Source: JACDCA01 sp963810305 (lineage in GTDB: Bacteria; Acidobacteriota; Vicinamibacteria; Vicinamibacterales; 2-12-FULL-66-21). From it: a DNA stretch of 64,000 bases. The notes beneath the pieces were generated by a model. It saw nothing but the letters and a program-made list of their open reading frames with translations, made no database searches and had not been told where the DNA came from. The translations under genes and the position numbers were made by a program. Location: contig CAWEMY010000019.1 in NCBI GenBank assembly GCA_963810305.1, positions 62,001-126,000 of the forward strand, read 5' to 3'. Every line of letters starts with the position of its first letter. Positions within the stretch are counted from its first letter, which is position 1. Of the stretch, positions 17,408 to 25,211 are shown one piece after another.

Positions 17408-18693
17408 GCGCCACGCGCCTCCAGGCGCGCCGGAGACTGCAGGCGTGAGAGGACCCGCCGTGGTACTTCCGCCTCGATCGAGACGTGGCCGTCCGATGCG
17501 ACGTGGCTGAGAATCCGGCCGAGGCGGTAGACGAGACCGATCCGCTCATCGCCTGGCTCGAACTGCAGCCGCACGACGGTGGTGTCGAGCGCGAGATGAG
17601 CTTCCATTGCGGCGATCAGTTCTTCCCGACCCTCACCGCGCAGCGCCGAGACGCATAGCGCGCCCGGATAGAGAGCCTGGAGCCGTGCGCGCTCGGCCGC
17701 ATCCAGCCGGTCGCATTTGTTGAATGCGTCGATGGCCGGCACCCGCCCGGCGCCTACTTCCTGAAGGACGCTCCGCACCGCTTCCATGTGCCGTTCGCGC
17801 GACGGGTCAGACGCGTCGATGACGTGAATCAGAAGATCCGCGGCGGCAACCTCCTCCAGCGTCGCGCGGAAAGCGGCGACGAGCGAGTGCGGCAGCCGCT
17901 CGATGAAACCGACAGTGTCCGACACCAGCAGCTCGCGCCGGTCCGGCAGCTTCACTTTTCTGACGAGAGGGTCGAGCGTCACGAACAGCGCGTCCGAGGC
18001 GACCGCATCATCACCGGTCAACGTGTTGAAGAGCGTTGTCTTGCCGGCGTTGGTGTAGCCGACGAGGGCGACGGTCGGCACGGCGGTCTTGTGACGGCGC
18101 TCGCGCAGCTGCGAACGGCGCCGCCGGACGGTGTCGATCTCTCCCGACAGAATGCTGACGCGATGCCGGATGCGCCGCCGGTCGGTCTCGAGTTTTGTCT
18201 CACCGGGGCCGCGTGTGCCGATGCCGCCGCCCAGCCGGGACAATGCGGCGGACCCGATCAGTCTCGGCAGCAAGTACTTCAACTGCGCGAGCTCGACCTG
18301 CAGCTTGCCTTCGCGGGTCTTCGCCCGATTGGCAAAGATGTCCAGAATCAACTGGGTGCGGTCGAGCACCTTTACGCCGACGGCTTCCTCGATATTGCGC
18401 AGCTGTGCGGGAGACAGCTCATTGTCGAACACGACGACGTCCACCCGCGCCTCGTCGCACGCGGCAGCGAGGGATTTGATCTTGCCGCTGCCCAAAAACA
18501 TCGCGGGATCCGGCTTGTGCCGTTCCTGCAATACACGCAGCACGACGTCCGCCCCGGCAGCAGTCGCGAGGCCCGCAAGTTCATCGAGAGAATGTTCGGG
18601 ATCGAACTGGCGTGAGGATCCGCTGAAGAGCCCGACGAGCGCCGCACGCTCGCGGGCGCCGTTCGCCACGGAGCGTGAAGCGGAACCGCGCAT
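17404..18693 (-). CDS. hflX: Ribosome-splitting GTPase HflX
   Basis: 429 residues. The N-terminal HflX domain (FLGSGKIKSL, VVFDNELSPAQLRNIEE, RTQLILDIFANRAKT) is followed by the GTPase: GYTNAGKTTLFN (G1), DTVGFIERLPH (G3) and NKCD (G4). HflX binds the 50S subunit and rescues stalled ribosomes after stress. The ATG at 18693 gives an ATGA overlap with the tsaC stop; an in-frame start at 18723 lies inside tsaC and is less likely. Overlap at the 3' end with the lipoprotein gene suggests co-transcription. Confidence 0.95.
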   Translation of the reverse strand: MRGSASRSVANGARERAALVGLFSGSSRQFDPEHSLDELAGLATAAGADVVLRVLQERHKPDPAMFLGSGKIKSLAAACDEARVDVVVFDNELSPAQLRNIEEAVGVKVLDRTQLILDIFANRAKTREGKLQVELAQLKYLLPRLIGSAALSRLGGGIGTRGPGETKLETDRRRIRHRVSILSGEIDTVRRRRSQLRERRHKTAVPTVALVGYTNAGKTTLFNTLTGDDAVASDALFVTLDPLVRKVKLPDRRELLVSDTVGFIERLPHSLVAAFRATLEEVAAADLLIHVIDASDPSRERHMEAVRSVLQEVGAGRVPAIDAFNKCDRLDAAERARLQALYPGALCVSALRGEGREELIAAMEAHLALDTTVVRLQFEPGDERIGLVYRLGRILSHVASDGHVSIEAEVPRRVLSRLQSPARLEARGA

Positions 18694-19319
18694 CACTTGA
18701 GCGATTCTAGCACGCGGTCCCACGCGATCGGGCCGTGGCGGACGAGCCGGGGCACCCGGTCGGTGAGATCGACGATCGTCGAAGCCGCCAGCCCGGGCGT
18801 CGGGCCCCCATCGATGAGGAGGTCGATGTGCGCGAGTAGCACAGCATCGATGGCGTTCGGCAATTGCGCTGGCGGCCCGCCTGACCGATTGGCGCTGGTT
18901 GCGGTGATGCAGAATCCTGAGGCGCCGGCGAGGGCCCTCGCGATGGAATGGTCCGGCACTCTCACGGCCGCTGTTTCCCCGCCGCCGAGCACGGCACGCT
19001 GAACCGAGGGTCGCGCCGGCAGAACCAGCGACAGCGGTCCGGGCCAGAAATGTGTCGCGAGAATCCGCGCGGCGTCGGTGAATTCCACTGCCTGTTCGGC
19101 CTGCGCCGAAGTCGCGGCAATCAGCGGACTCGCCTGGTCGGGTGAACGTCCCTTCGCGTCGAACAGCTTCCGCACGGCCTCAACGTTCTGCGGATCCGCG
19201 GCCAGCCCGTAAAACGTATCGGTCGGGTACGCGACCAGGCCTCCGGCGGCCAACACTGCGGCGGCGCGTGCGATGGCGGTCGGGTCGATCGCGCCGGGAT
19301 CGATGGTGATGCGGTCCAC
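18693..19319 (-). CDS. tsaC: Threonylcarbamoyl-AMP synthase (TsaC/Sua5/YrdC)
   Basis: 208 residues, YrdC domain only (no Sua5 C-terminal extension). AYPTDTFYGLAADP near residue 35, FDAKGRSPDQASPLI near 53, FWPGPLSLVLPA near 91 and TATSANRSGG near 138 match the active-site cleft that condenses threonine, bicarbonate and ATP. The product is used for the t6A37 modification of ANN-decoding tRNAs. Stop and start are shared with hflX (ATGA) and adjacent to the MFS gene (one base apart). Confidence 0.94.
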   Translation of the reverse strand: MDRITIDPGAIDPTAIARAAAVLAAGGLVAYPTDTFYGLAADPQNVEAVRKLFDAKGRSPDQASPLIAATSAQAEQAVEFTDAARILATHFWPGPLSLVLPARPSVQRAVLGGGETAAVRVPDHSIARALAGASGFCITATSANRSGGPPAQLPNAIDAVLLAHIDLLIDGGPTPGLAASTIVDLTDRVPRLVRHGPIAWDRVLESLK

Positions 19320-20468
19320 CTACAGTTCCTCCGGCGCGGGGGTAGTGGGTTTCGGGAGAGGCTCCGCGATCATGAGCCGCTTGACGGCGATCGCCAGGGC
19401 GCCAAGGATGACCGCGTCGACGGCAAACACCGCGCGGATGCTGGTCGCGCCGAGCAGACCGCTCGCAATCGGGCTCACCGCCAGCCCTACCAGCGACGCC
19501 GTGGTCAAGAGCCCGAACCCCGTGCCTCTCGCATTGCTCGGGATGACCGCCGTTGCCGCCGTATATGCCGCCGTCGTTGCCGCGCCGATCCCGACCCCGA
19601 ATACAGCGGTGGGCAACATCAGCCACCAGGCGCTCCGGGTCACCAGAAATCCGGCGACTCCCGCCGCTGCCACACCACAGGTCGTCGCAATCGCCGACCG
19701 CGCCGATCCGTTCCGCAGCAGACGTCCGCAGAGCTGATTGCCGGCGGCCGCGGCCCCCGCAGCGATCGAGAACAGCAGCCCCGCGATCAACGGGACGGAG
19801 TGGCTGTCCACACCGAGGCCCGCGACGAATAGCGGCAGCACCGGTCCAAAGCTCCGGTCGACGAACTGCAGCCCGAAGACGACCACCATCAGGAGGACGA
19901 AATTCTCGAAGGCGAGAATGCTCTTGAAGCTGACGCGACCGTCGCTATCCGCGTCTCCATCCCGCTTCACGACCGTACGTTCGTCATACCCGACCGCCAT
20001 GAGAATCACCGCCAGGGCGTAGAAGGCTGACGTCACGAAGAATGCGCGACGCAGGCCGACGGCCTGCGCGATCAGACCTCCGAACACCGGTCCGAGCGCC
20101 GGGCCGAGCCTCTGCGCCGTCTGAACGAACCCGATGGCATACGCCGTATGCTCCTTCGGCGCCGAATCGGCAGCCATGGTAAGCGCCAGCATGCCGTATC
20201 CGGCAAAGAGCCCCTGGATGGCCCTGAGGGCGAACACGTGCCACGGGCGGGACACGAACGCCATCGCGGCCATCACCACAACGAAGCTGACCAGCGACCG
20301 CTCGACCATGATCTTGCGGCCGTGGCGGTCGCCGAGGCGTCCCCACAGTGGCGCCATGAACGCGGTGATGGCCGGCGTCACGCCAAGGCTCATTCCTGCC
20401 CACAGCGAGATTTCACCGACGTCACTGACGCCGAGCTGTTCGAAATAGAGAGGGAGGAACGGCATCAC
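19320..20468 (-). CDS. MFS drug-efflux-type transporter with damaged 5' end
   Basis: 382 residues from GTG 20468, 11 or 12 membrane helices. It has the MFS loop motif PLWGRLGDRHGRKIMVERS and RLGPALGPVFGGLIA (motif C-like), typical of DHA1 efflux pumps. Starting here removes half of helix 1. The same frame upstream codes the missing family-like sequence (N-F-P-W-R-R-N-L-Y-S-V-T-A-A-S) but has no start codon. It is cut from an ATG at 20564 by a TGA at 20544-20546. A repeat-like sequence abuts this point. The gene may be defective, use an unusual start, or contain a base error. Substrate unknown. Confidence 0.8.
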   Translation of the reverse strand: MMPFLPLYFEQLGVSDVGEISLWAGMSLGVTPAITAFMAPLWGRLGDRHGRKIMVERSLVSFVVVMAAMAFVSRPWHVFALRAIQGLFAGYGMLALTMAADSAPKEHTAYAIGFVQTAQRLGPALGPVFGGLIAQAVGLRRAFFVTSAFYALAVILMAVGYDERTVVKRDGDADSDGRVSFKSILAFENFVLLMVVVFGLQFVDRSFGPVLPLFVAGLGVDSHSVPLIAGLLFSIAAGAAAAGNQLCGRLLRNGSARSAIATTCGVAAAGVAGFLVTRSAWWLMLPTAVFGVGIGAATTAAYTAATAVIPSNARGTGFGLLTTASLVGLAVSPIASGLLGATSIRAVFAVDAVILGALAIAVKRLMIAEPLPKPTTPAPEEL

Positions 20469-20552
20469 CAGTGTGAAGCCGGTGAAGCCGATGAAACTCG
20501 CGGCCGTTACCGAATAGAGGTTGCGCCGCCAGGGGAAGTTAAGTCAGCCAAG

Positions 20553-20606
20553 ATCAGGAGTCATCGAGGCTCAGTTCTCAATGCCATTCGGATGGTAGCT
20601 CCTGAT
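20553..20606. repeat. Inverted repeat between glpX and the MFS gene
   Basis: ATCAGGAG (20553-20560) is repeated in reverse complement as CTCCTGAT (20599-20606), with shorter CTCAGTTCTC / ACTGAACTCC matches around it. The pattern resembles the two-armed heptad arrays but is more degenerate. It lies exactly where the MFS gene has lost its start. Confidence 0.5.
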
Positions 20607-20620
20607 AACTGAACTCCGGA

Positions 20621-21643
20621 TCAGAACCTCACTCTCACCATCCGCGTCTGCTCGACGTGGATCGTGTCGATGAAACGAATCCGCGCTGGCTTGCTCTGCA
20701 TGATCAGCGAATGAGTACGAACGCCGTCGCCGAAGAACCGGACGCCTTTCATCAACGTGCCATCGGTGACGCCGGTCGCGGCGAAGATGATGTTCTCGCC
20801 TGAGGCAAGGTCCTTCGACGTGTAGACCCTTCGCAGATCGCTGATCCCCATCGCATGCGATCGCTCCTCGTCCTCGCGGGTGCGAACGACGAGGCGCGCG
20901 AAGATCTCTCCGTTCAGGCAGCGCATTGCGGCGGCCGTGAGAACTCCCTCCGGAGCGCCGCCCGTCCCCATCACGGCATGAACACCGCTGCCGACGACTG
21001 CCGCCGCTATACCAGCCGACAGGTCACCGTCGCCGATCAGACGGATCCGTGCGCCGGTCACCCGGATCTCCTCGATGAGACTCTCGTGCCGCGGCCGGTC
21101 CAGCACGATGACGACGAGATCGTTCACGTCCCTCTCGAGACATCGAGCGATCGCACGAAGGTTGTCGGCTACCGGCGCATCGAGGCTGACGGCGTTTTTG
21201 GAGCTCGGGCCGACAACCAGTTTCTCCATGTACAAATCGGGAGCGTGCAGCAGGCCGCCGCTTTCCGACGCGGCCAGCACGGCGATGGCGTTCGGCGCGC
21301 CGGTCGCGCAGAGGTTGGTGCCCTCGAGGGGATCGACGGCGATATCCACCTTGGGGAAAACCAGGCCCTTGCTGCCGTCGGCCTTGGCGCCGAGACCGAC
21401 CTTCTCGCCGATGAACAGCATCGGCGCCTCGTCGCGCTCCCCTTCCCCGATCACGATGGTGCCGTCGATCGGCACGCTGTCCATGCACTTCCGCATCGCC
21501 TCGACCGCAACCTGGTCCGACTTGTGCCGGTCCCCTTGCCCCATCGTGTGGGCGCAGGCAATGGCGGCCTGCTCGACGACGCTGAGGAAGTCGAGTGACA
21601 GGTCCGAGTCCGAGAGGGTTACTTGATCGCCGGCAGTTCGCAT
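20621..21643 (-). CDS. glpX: Class II fructose-1,6-bisphosphatase
   Basis: 340 residues. GlpX hydrolyses fructose-1,6-bisphosphate in gluconeogenesis. Metal and substrate motifs GTIVIGEGERDEAPM (near 55), DIAVDPLEGTNLCATG (near 87) and VMGTGGAPEGVLTAAA (near 190) are all present. Start at 21643 was chosen for the family-like N-terminus (LDFLSVVEQAAIACA); it overlaps the end of the acyl-CoA dehydrogenase by 25 bases. The frame is open further upstream, but those codons read antisense-like sequence through the neighbouring gene. Confidence 0.94.
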   Translation of the reverse strand: MRTAGDQVTLSDSDLSLDFLSVVEQAAIACAHTMGQGDRHKSDQVAVEAMRKCMDSVPIDGTIVIGEGERDEAPMLFIGEKVGLGAKADGSKGLVFPKVDIAVDPLEGTNLCATGAPNAIAVLAASESGGLLHAPDLYMEKLVVGPSSKNAVSLDAPVADNLRAIARCLERDVNDLVVIVLDRPRHESLIEEIRVTGARIRLIGDGDLSAGIAAAVVGSGVHAVMGTGGAPEGVLTAAAMRCLNGEIFARLVVRTREDEERSHAMGISDLRRVYTSKDLASGENIIFAATGVTDGTLMKGVRFFGDGVRTHSLIMQSKPARIRFIDTIHVEQTRMVRVRF

Positions 21644-22820
21644 CGCGTCGCCTTGTCCTGGCGGAAGCCGAGCACGTAGTCCGCCTGCATCAGTTTGTGA
21701 ATCTCGCGCGTGCCCTCGTAGATCACGGCCCCTTTGCAGTTTCGATAGAAGCGCCCGACCGGGTATTCGTCGGAATAGCCATTCGCACCGTGAATCTGCA
21801 CCGCGTCCCCGGCGGCCCGCTCGGACGCGACCGTCGAGAACCACTTGGCCAGGCCCGTTTCACGCGTGTTGCGGCGTCCGGCGTTCTTGAGGAACCCGGC
21901 GCGAAGCCAGAGCAGCCGTGAAGCCTGGTAGTCGGATTCCATGCCGGCGATCATTTCCTTCACCAGCTGATGCTCGGCGATCCGCTGGCCGAATGTCTTG
22001 CGCTCGAGCGCGTATTTCGCGCTCGCGTCCCGGCAGGCTCGGATCAGGCCGGTGGCCCCAGCCGCCACGGTGTAACGCCCCTGGTCGAGCGCGAACATCG
22101 CGATCTTGAAACCTTCGCCTTCCTGGCCGACGAGGTTTTCAGCAGGCACTTCGACGTCCTCCATCTTGAAGGAGCCGGTATTGCCCGCCAGGATGCCCCA
22201 CTTCTCTTTGAGTGTCGCGCTGGTGAATCCCTTGAAGCTGCGTTCGATGATGAAGGCGCTGATCCCGGCGGTGTCGCGCTGCCGCTTCTTGTCCAGGTCC
22301 GTCCAGGCAAAGACGAGGAAGTTGTCGGCGACGTCGGCCAGCGAGATCCACATCTTCTCGCCGGTCACGAGATAGCGATCCCCCTTTTTCACCGCGATGG
22401 TCTGAATGCCGCGGACGTCGCTGCCGGCGGCCGGTTCGGTCAGGCCGTAGGTCGCGATCTTCTTGCCCTGCGCCTGCGGCACGAGGTAGCGCTGCTTCTG
22501 GTCCTCCGTGCCCCAGGTCAGGAGCGACAGGCAGTTGAGCCCGGAGTGCACCGACATGATCACGCGCAACGACGTGTCGACGTATTCCAGCTCCTCGCTG
22601 ACGATGCCGAGGCTGATGTAGTCCATGCCGGCGCCGCCGTATTCCTGCGGGACCGAACATCCCGAGGAGGCCAAGCTCGGCCATCTGAGGAAGGATGGCC
22701 GGGTCGAATCGATGCTCGCGGTCCAGCTCGCGAATTCTGGGCGACGACCGCGCGCGCCCCCCATTCCCGCACCGACTGCTCGAGGAGCCGCTGCTCCTCC
22801 GTGAGGTCCAGATCAATCAT
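21619..22820 (-). pseudogene. Acyl-CoA dehydrogenase with two frameshifts near the 5' end
   Basis: FAD enzyme family that oxidises acyl-CoA thioesters in beta-oxidation. The family sequence is spread over three frames. MIDLDLTEEQRLLEQSVREW starts at 22820. After about 22740 (a run of G) the sequence continues in the next frame as IRELDREHRFDPAILPQMAE. After about 22656 (an extra base before TCGGTCCC) it continues as SVPQEYGGAGMDYISLG to the end. Downstream motifs are intact: YGLTEPAAGSDV, WISLADVADNFLVFA, GRYTVAAGATGLIRAC and the C-terminal EGTREIHK. Two single-base insertions explain it. Recent inactivation and sequencing error are equally possible. The chain-length class is not determinable. 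Confidence 0.82.
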
Positions 22821-22875
22821 GAAAGCCCTTTGCTGCTGAAATTGCCGAATAAAAGAACGCACCATTCTATTTCAA

Positions 22876-22923
22876 GGTCCCGGGGTCGCCGGGTCCTTAG
22901 ATCGCTGGGTCCTGCGGACCTGG
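22876..22923. repeat. Octad array F (GGTCNNNG family)
   Basis: Six head-to-tail 8-base units: GGTCCCGG, GGTCGCCG, GGTCCTTA, GATCGCTG, GGTCCTGC, GGACCTGG. They lie between the divergent acyl-CoA dehydrogenase and SAM-hydrolase genes, ending 15 bases before the latter's ATG. Same architecture as array families A-C with a different unit. Confidence 0.65.
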
Positions 22924-22938
22924 GAGTATTCTTGAAAG

Positions 22939-23727
22939 ATGCGGCCGGTGATAGCCCTTCTCAGCGACTTCGGGACTCGGGACCATTACGTCGGCACGAT
23001 GAAAGGCGTGATCCTGGGGATTTGCCCGGATGTGACCCTGGTCGACATCACTCACGACGTGGCTCCCCACGACGTGCTCGAGGGCGCCCTGGAACTCGCG
23101 GCCAGTTACAGGTTCTTTCCAGCCGGGACGATCTTTCTGGCCGTCGTGGATCCCGGCGTCGGGTCGTCGCGGCGAGGTATTGCGGCTGAGATCGGCGACT
23201 ATCGGTTCGTCTGCCCTGACAACGGCGTCCTCACCGGCGTCGTCCGCGAAACGCCGCCGAAGAAGGTCATCGAACTGACCGAGCGGCGGTACGCAAGACC
23301 CACCGTCAGCCGCACGTTCGAAGGGCGCGACCGCTTTGCCCCGGCGGCCGCATGGATGGCCAAGGGAATCCAGCTGACGGCGCTCGGACGGAACCTTCCC
23401 GATTACCAGCGTCTCGACATCCCGACACCGGTCGTCGAGAACGGTCAGGTGAGCGGCGCCGTTTTGCGAGTGGACCGGTTCGGCAACCTGATCACCAACA
23501 TCGACAGGAAGACATTCGAGAAGTTCGGTCAGGGAGGAGCATTGCAGATCGACGTCGGAACGGCGACCGTCGGACGGCTCGTCGCGACCTATGCCGACAT
23601 GCAGCCCGGCGAGGTCTGCGCGCTCTTTGGAAGCACCGACCACCTCGAGCTTGCGGCCAACTCCGGCAGCGCCGCTCAGATGCTCGGGCTCGCCCGCGGC
23701 GCAGCCATCCAGCTTCGCCGAGGATAA
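22939..23727 (+). CDS. SAM hydroxide adenosyltransferase (SAM hydrolase, DUF62 family)
   Basis: 262 residues, full length for the DUF62/fluorinase-like superfamily. LLSDFGTRDHYVGTMKGVIL is at the N-terminus, VDITHDV near 36, FLAVVDPGVGSSRRG near 71, CPDNGVL near 93 and DRFGNLITNID near 180. Non-halogenating members hydrolyse S-adenosylmethionine to adenosine and methionine. The chlorinase/fluorinase halide-site insert is not apparent. A TATTCT box ends six bases before the ATG, so the transcript may be leaderless. Convergent with the next gene across array B1. Confidence 0.88.
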   Translation: MRPVIALLSDFGTRDHYVGTMKGVILGICPDVTLVDITHDVAPHDVLEGALELAASYRFFPAGTIFLAVVDPGVGSSRRGIAAEIGDYRFVCPDNGVLTGVVRETPPKKVIELTERRYARPTVSRTFEGRDRFAPAAAWMAKGIQLTALGRNLPDYQRLDIPTPVVENGQVSGAVLRVDRFGNLITNIDRKTFEKFGQGGALQIDVGTATVGRLVATYADMQPGEVCALFGSTDHLELAANSGSAAQMLGLARGAAIQLRRG

Positions 23728-23793
23728 TTCCTAACCTCTAACTGCTAACTTCTAACTTCTAAAAGAGATTAGGAGTTCAGGCGTTAGAAGTTA
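23728..23793. repeat. Heptad array B1 (CTAACTN family) with 11-base inverted repeat
   Basis: Left arm units CTAACCT, CTAACTG, CTAACTT, CTAACTT. Right arm holds the complement. TAACTTCTAAC (23746-23756) is perfectly repeated in reverse complement at 23783-23793. The last three bases of the right arm are the stop codon of the methyltransferase-like gene. It sits between two convergent genes and could act as a bidirectional transcription stop. Confidence 0.85.
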
Positions 23794-24438
23794 TTTCTTG
23801 CGAAGCAGGATTTCGCGGGAGTTGTTCTTCAGCAGGAATGACTCTGCGACGGTCAGTCCTTCGAACATCCGGATGATCTCTCGATTCGGATGCGCATGCC
23901 GCGCACCGCTGCCGACGTGCTGCCTGTGGCGCATCGACTGGTCATCGACGATCTCGTATTTCATGAAGTTCGACCGCTCGACGTCGGAGATGGCGAAGTA
24001 GCCCATGATCGCGCCGCCGGGGCGCAACATGTCCACCAGGTGTTTCGCGACCTTCTGCGCCGCCGGTTTTTTCAGGAAATCGAAAAAGTCCCAGCACAGG
24101 ATCCCGTCGACGCTCGCCTCGCCGTGGCTGAGCCGCAGCTGCACCGCTTCCGGCAATGCCTCCATCGTCCCCGTCTTCAGGTGGCGGCTCAATTCGCTCG
24201 TCAGGTCCTCGATGAACAGCTTGCAGCCAAGCCGTTCGCCGAGGTACGCGACGTTAGTGCCGATAACCGGACCGAAATCGATGACTGCCGCGGGCGACGG
24301 TTGGCCCGAGAGCGCCGCAAGAAACTTCGGCAGGCCCTTCGAAGTAATAACGGTCTCGACCCCCTTGGCAACCGGCGGCTTCGGCGCAGCGGCCTCGGGC
24401 GCACGTCGGGTGCCCCAGCGAAGCAGGTCGGAGAACAT
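23791..24438 (-). CDS. Class I SAM-methyltransferase-like protein
   Basis: 215 residues, cytoplasmic. AAVIDFGPVIGTNVAYLGE (near 49-67) resembles the SAM-binding motif I. DGILCWDFFDFL (near 110) and MLRPGGAIMGYFA (near 138) match the post-motif strands of class I methyltransferases. No substrate-specific motif was recognised. It may be a methyltransferase or a catalytically weak relative, since the glycine loop reads FGPVIG rather than GxGxG. The stop lies in array B1 and the start abuts array C1, so both ends touch repeats. Confidence 0.65.
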   Translation of the reverse strand: MFSDLLRWGTRRAPEAAAPKPPVAKGVETVITSKGLPKFLAALSGQPSPAAVIDFGPVIGTNVAYLGERLGCKLFIEDLTSELSRHLKTGTMEALPEAVQLRLSHGEASVDGILCWDFFDFLKKPAAQKVAKHLVDMLRPGGAIMGYFAISDVERSNFMKYEIVDDQSMRHRQHVGSGARHAHPNREIIRMFEGLTVAESFLLKNNSREILLRKK

Positions 24439-24441
24439 CGG

Positions 24442-24507
24442 TCTATCGCTATCGGCTCATCGGTCCATCGGCTCATCGGTCCATCGGCCTGTCAGCCGAT
24501 CGGAGAT
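24442..24507. repeat. Octad array C1 (CATCGGYY family)
   Basis: Tandem 8-base units CATCGGCT, CATCGGTC, CATCGGCT, CATCGGTC, CATCGGCC, then an opposed CCGATCGG end. It lies between the start of the methyltransferase-like gene and the stop of the bactofilin gene. The same family occurs at 40262. Confidence 0.82.
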
Positions 24508-24510
24508 GGG

Positions 24511-25071
24511 TTACCGGGCGGCGCCGGCGGCCGCGCCAGGCGCCGACGGCGAAGCCGGTGACGCGGATGCCGCTGCCGGTTTCGTGTCAGCTTTCTCGCC
24601 GGGCTTGGCGCCGGCTTTCTGCATGTCGATGCTGCCGCGGAAGTGGGCGCCCTCGGCAATCGCGACGCGTGGTGACGCGATGTCGCCGTCGACCGAGCCA
24701 TTGTCACGGATGTCGACCTTTTCGGTCGCCGTCACGTTGCCGGTCACTTCACCGAGGATGATGACCGCCTTCGCGAACACCTGTGCCTTGACGCGGCCGT
24801 TCGGGCCGATGGTCAGGATGTTCTGGCGCAGCTCGATCTTGCCTTCGACCTGCCCCTCGATGGTGAGGTCTTCGCTTCCGTTCAGCTCGCCTTTGACGAC
24901 CACGGATTTCCCTATGTTCACGGCAGTTTTCTCCAGTCCTCGCTGAGCGTCACCGGCCATTGGCCGAGTTGCGGCCGCGTCCGCGGCCGGCGATGTCGTT
25001 ACCGTCTGGGTCGGCACGGCTGCGGGAGCCGCCGGCGCAGCCGGCTTCGCCGAATCATCGCGTTTCCACAT
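24511..25071 (-). CDS. Bactofilin
   Basis: 186 residues. Central DUF583 beta-helix (about residues 45-145) with the repeating pattern GKSVVVKGELNGSEDLTIEG, GKIEL, ILTIGPNGRVKA, VIILGEVTGNV, IRDNGSVDGDI. It is flanked by disordered Ala/Pro-rich tails. Bactofilins polymerise spontaneously into filaments that scaffold cell-shape and surface proteins. ATG 25071 is preferred over the upstream GTG because GGAGAG is correctly spaced from it. A palindrome in the promoter spacer (25154-25171) may be an operator. Confident at family level. Confidence 0.9.
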   Translation of the reverse strand: MWKRDDSAKPAAPAAPAAVPTQTVTTSPAADAAATRPMAGDAQRGLEKTAVNIGKSVVVKGELNGSEDLTIEGQVEGKIELRQNILTIGPNGRVKAQVFAKAVIILGEVTGNVTATEKVDIRDNGSVDGDIASPRVAIAEGAHFRGSIDMQKAGAKPGEKADTKPAAASASPASPSAPGAAAGAAR

Positions 25072-25144
25072 GGTCACTCTCCACCAATCCGAAACAATCT
25101 TCGCAGGGTGTCTCTCGAGGTGCTGGGGTAGCTGGTCGCGCGTC

Positions 25145-25173
25145 AGTATACGGGACAGGTCCGGCCCTGTCTA
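25145..25173 (-). promoter_or_regulatory. Bactofilin promoter with palindromic operator candidate
   Basis: Minus-strand -35 TAGACA (25168-25173), exactly 17-base spacer, -10 TATACT (25145-25150). The spacer is filled by the near-perfect palindrome GACAGG-TCCGGC-CCTGTC (25154-25171), which overlaps the -35. Placement is typical of a repressor site. Confidence 0.55.
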
Positions 25174-25211
25174 GTGTGCGCTACTCCTTTTCCTGCTGAG
25201 GGTTAGCGTGA

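Noticed and set aside
21644..21844. Upstream extension of glpX
   Set aside because: Those codons lie inside the acyl-CoA dehydrogenase in a different frame and are Arg/Gly-rich shadow sequence.
22939..23727. Fluorinase/chlorinase
   Set aside because: Overall fold motif is shared, but no halide-site insert was seen, so SAM hydrolase is the safer call.
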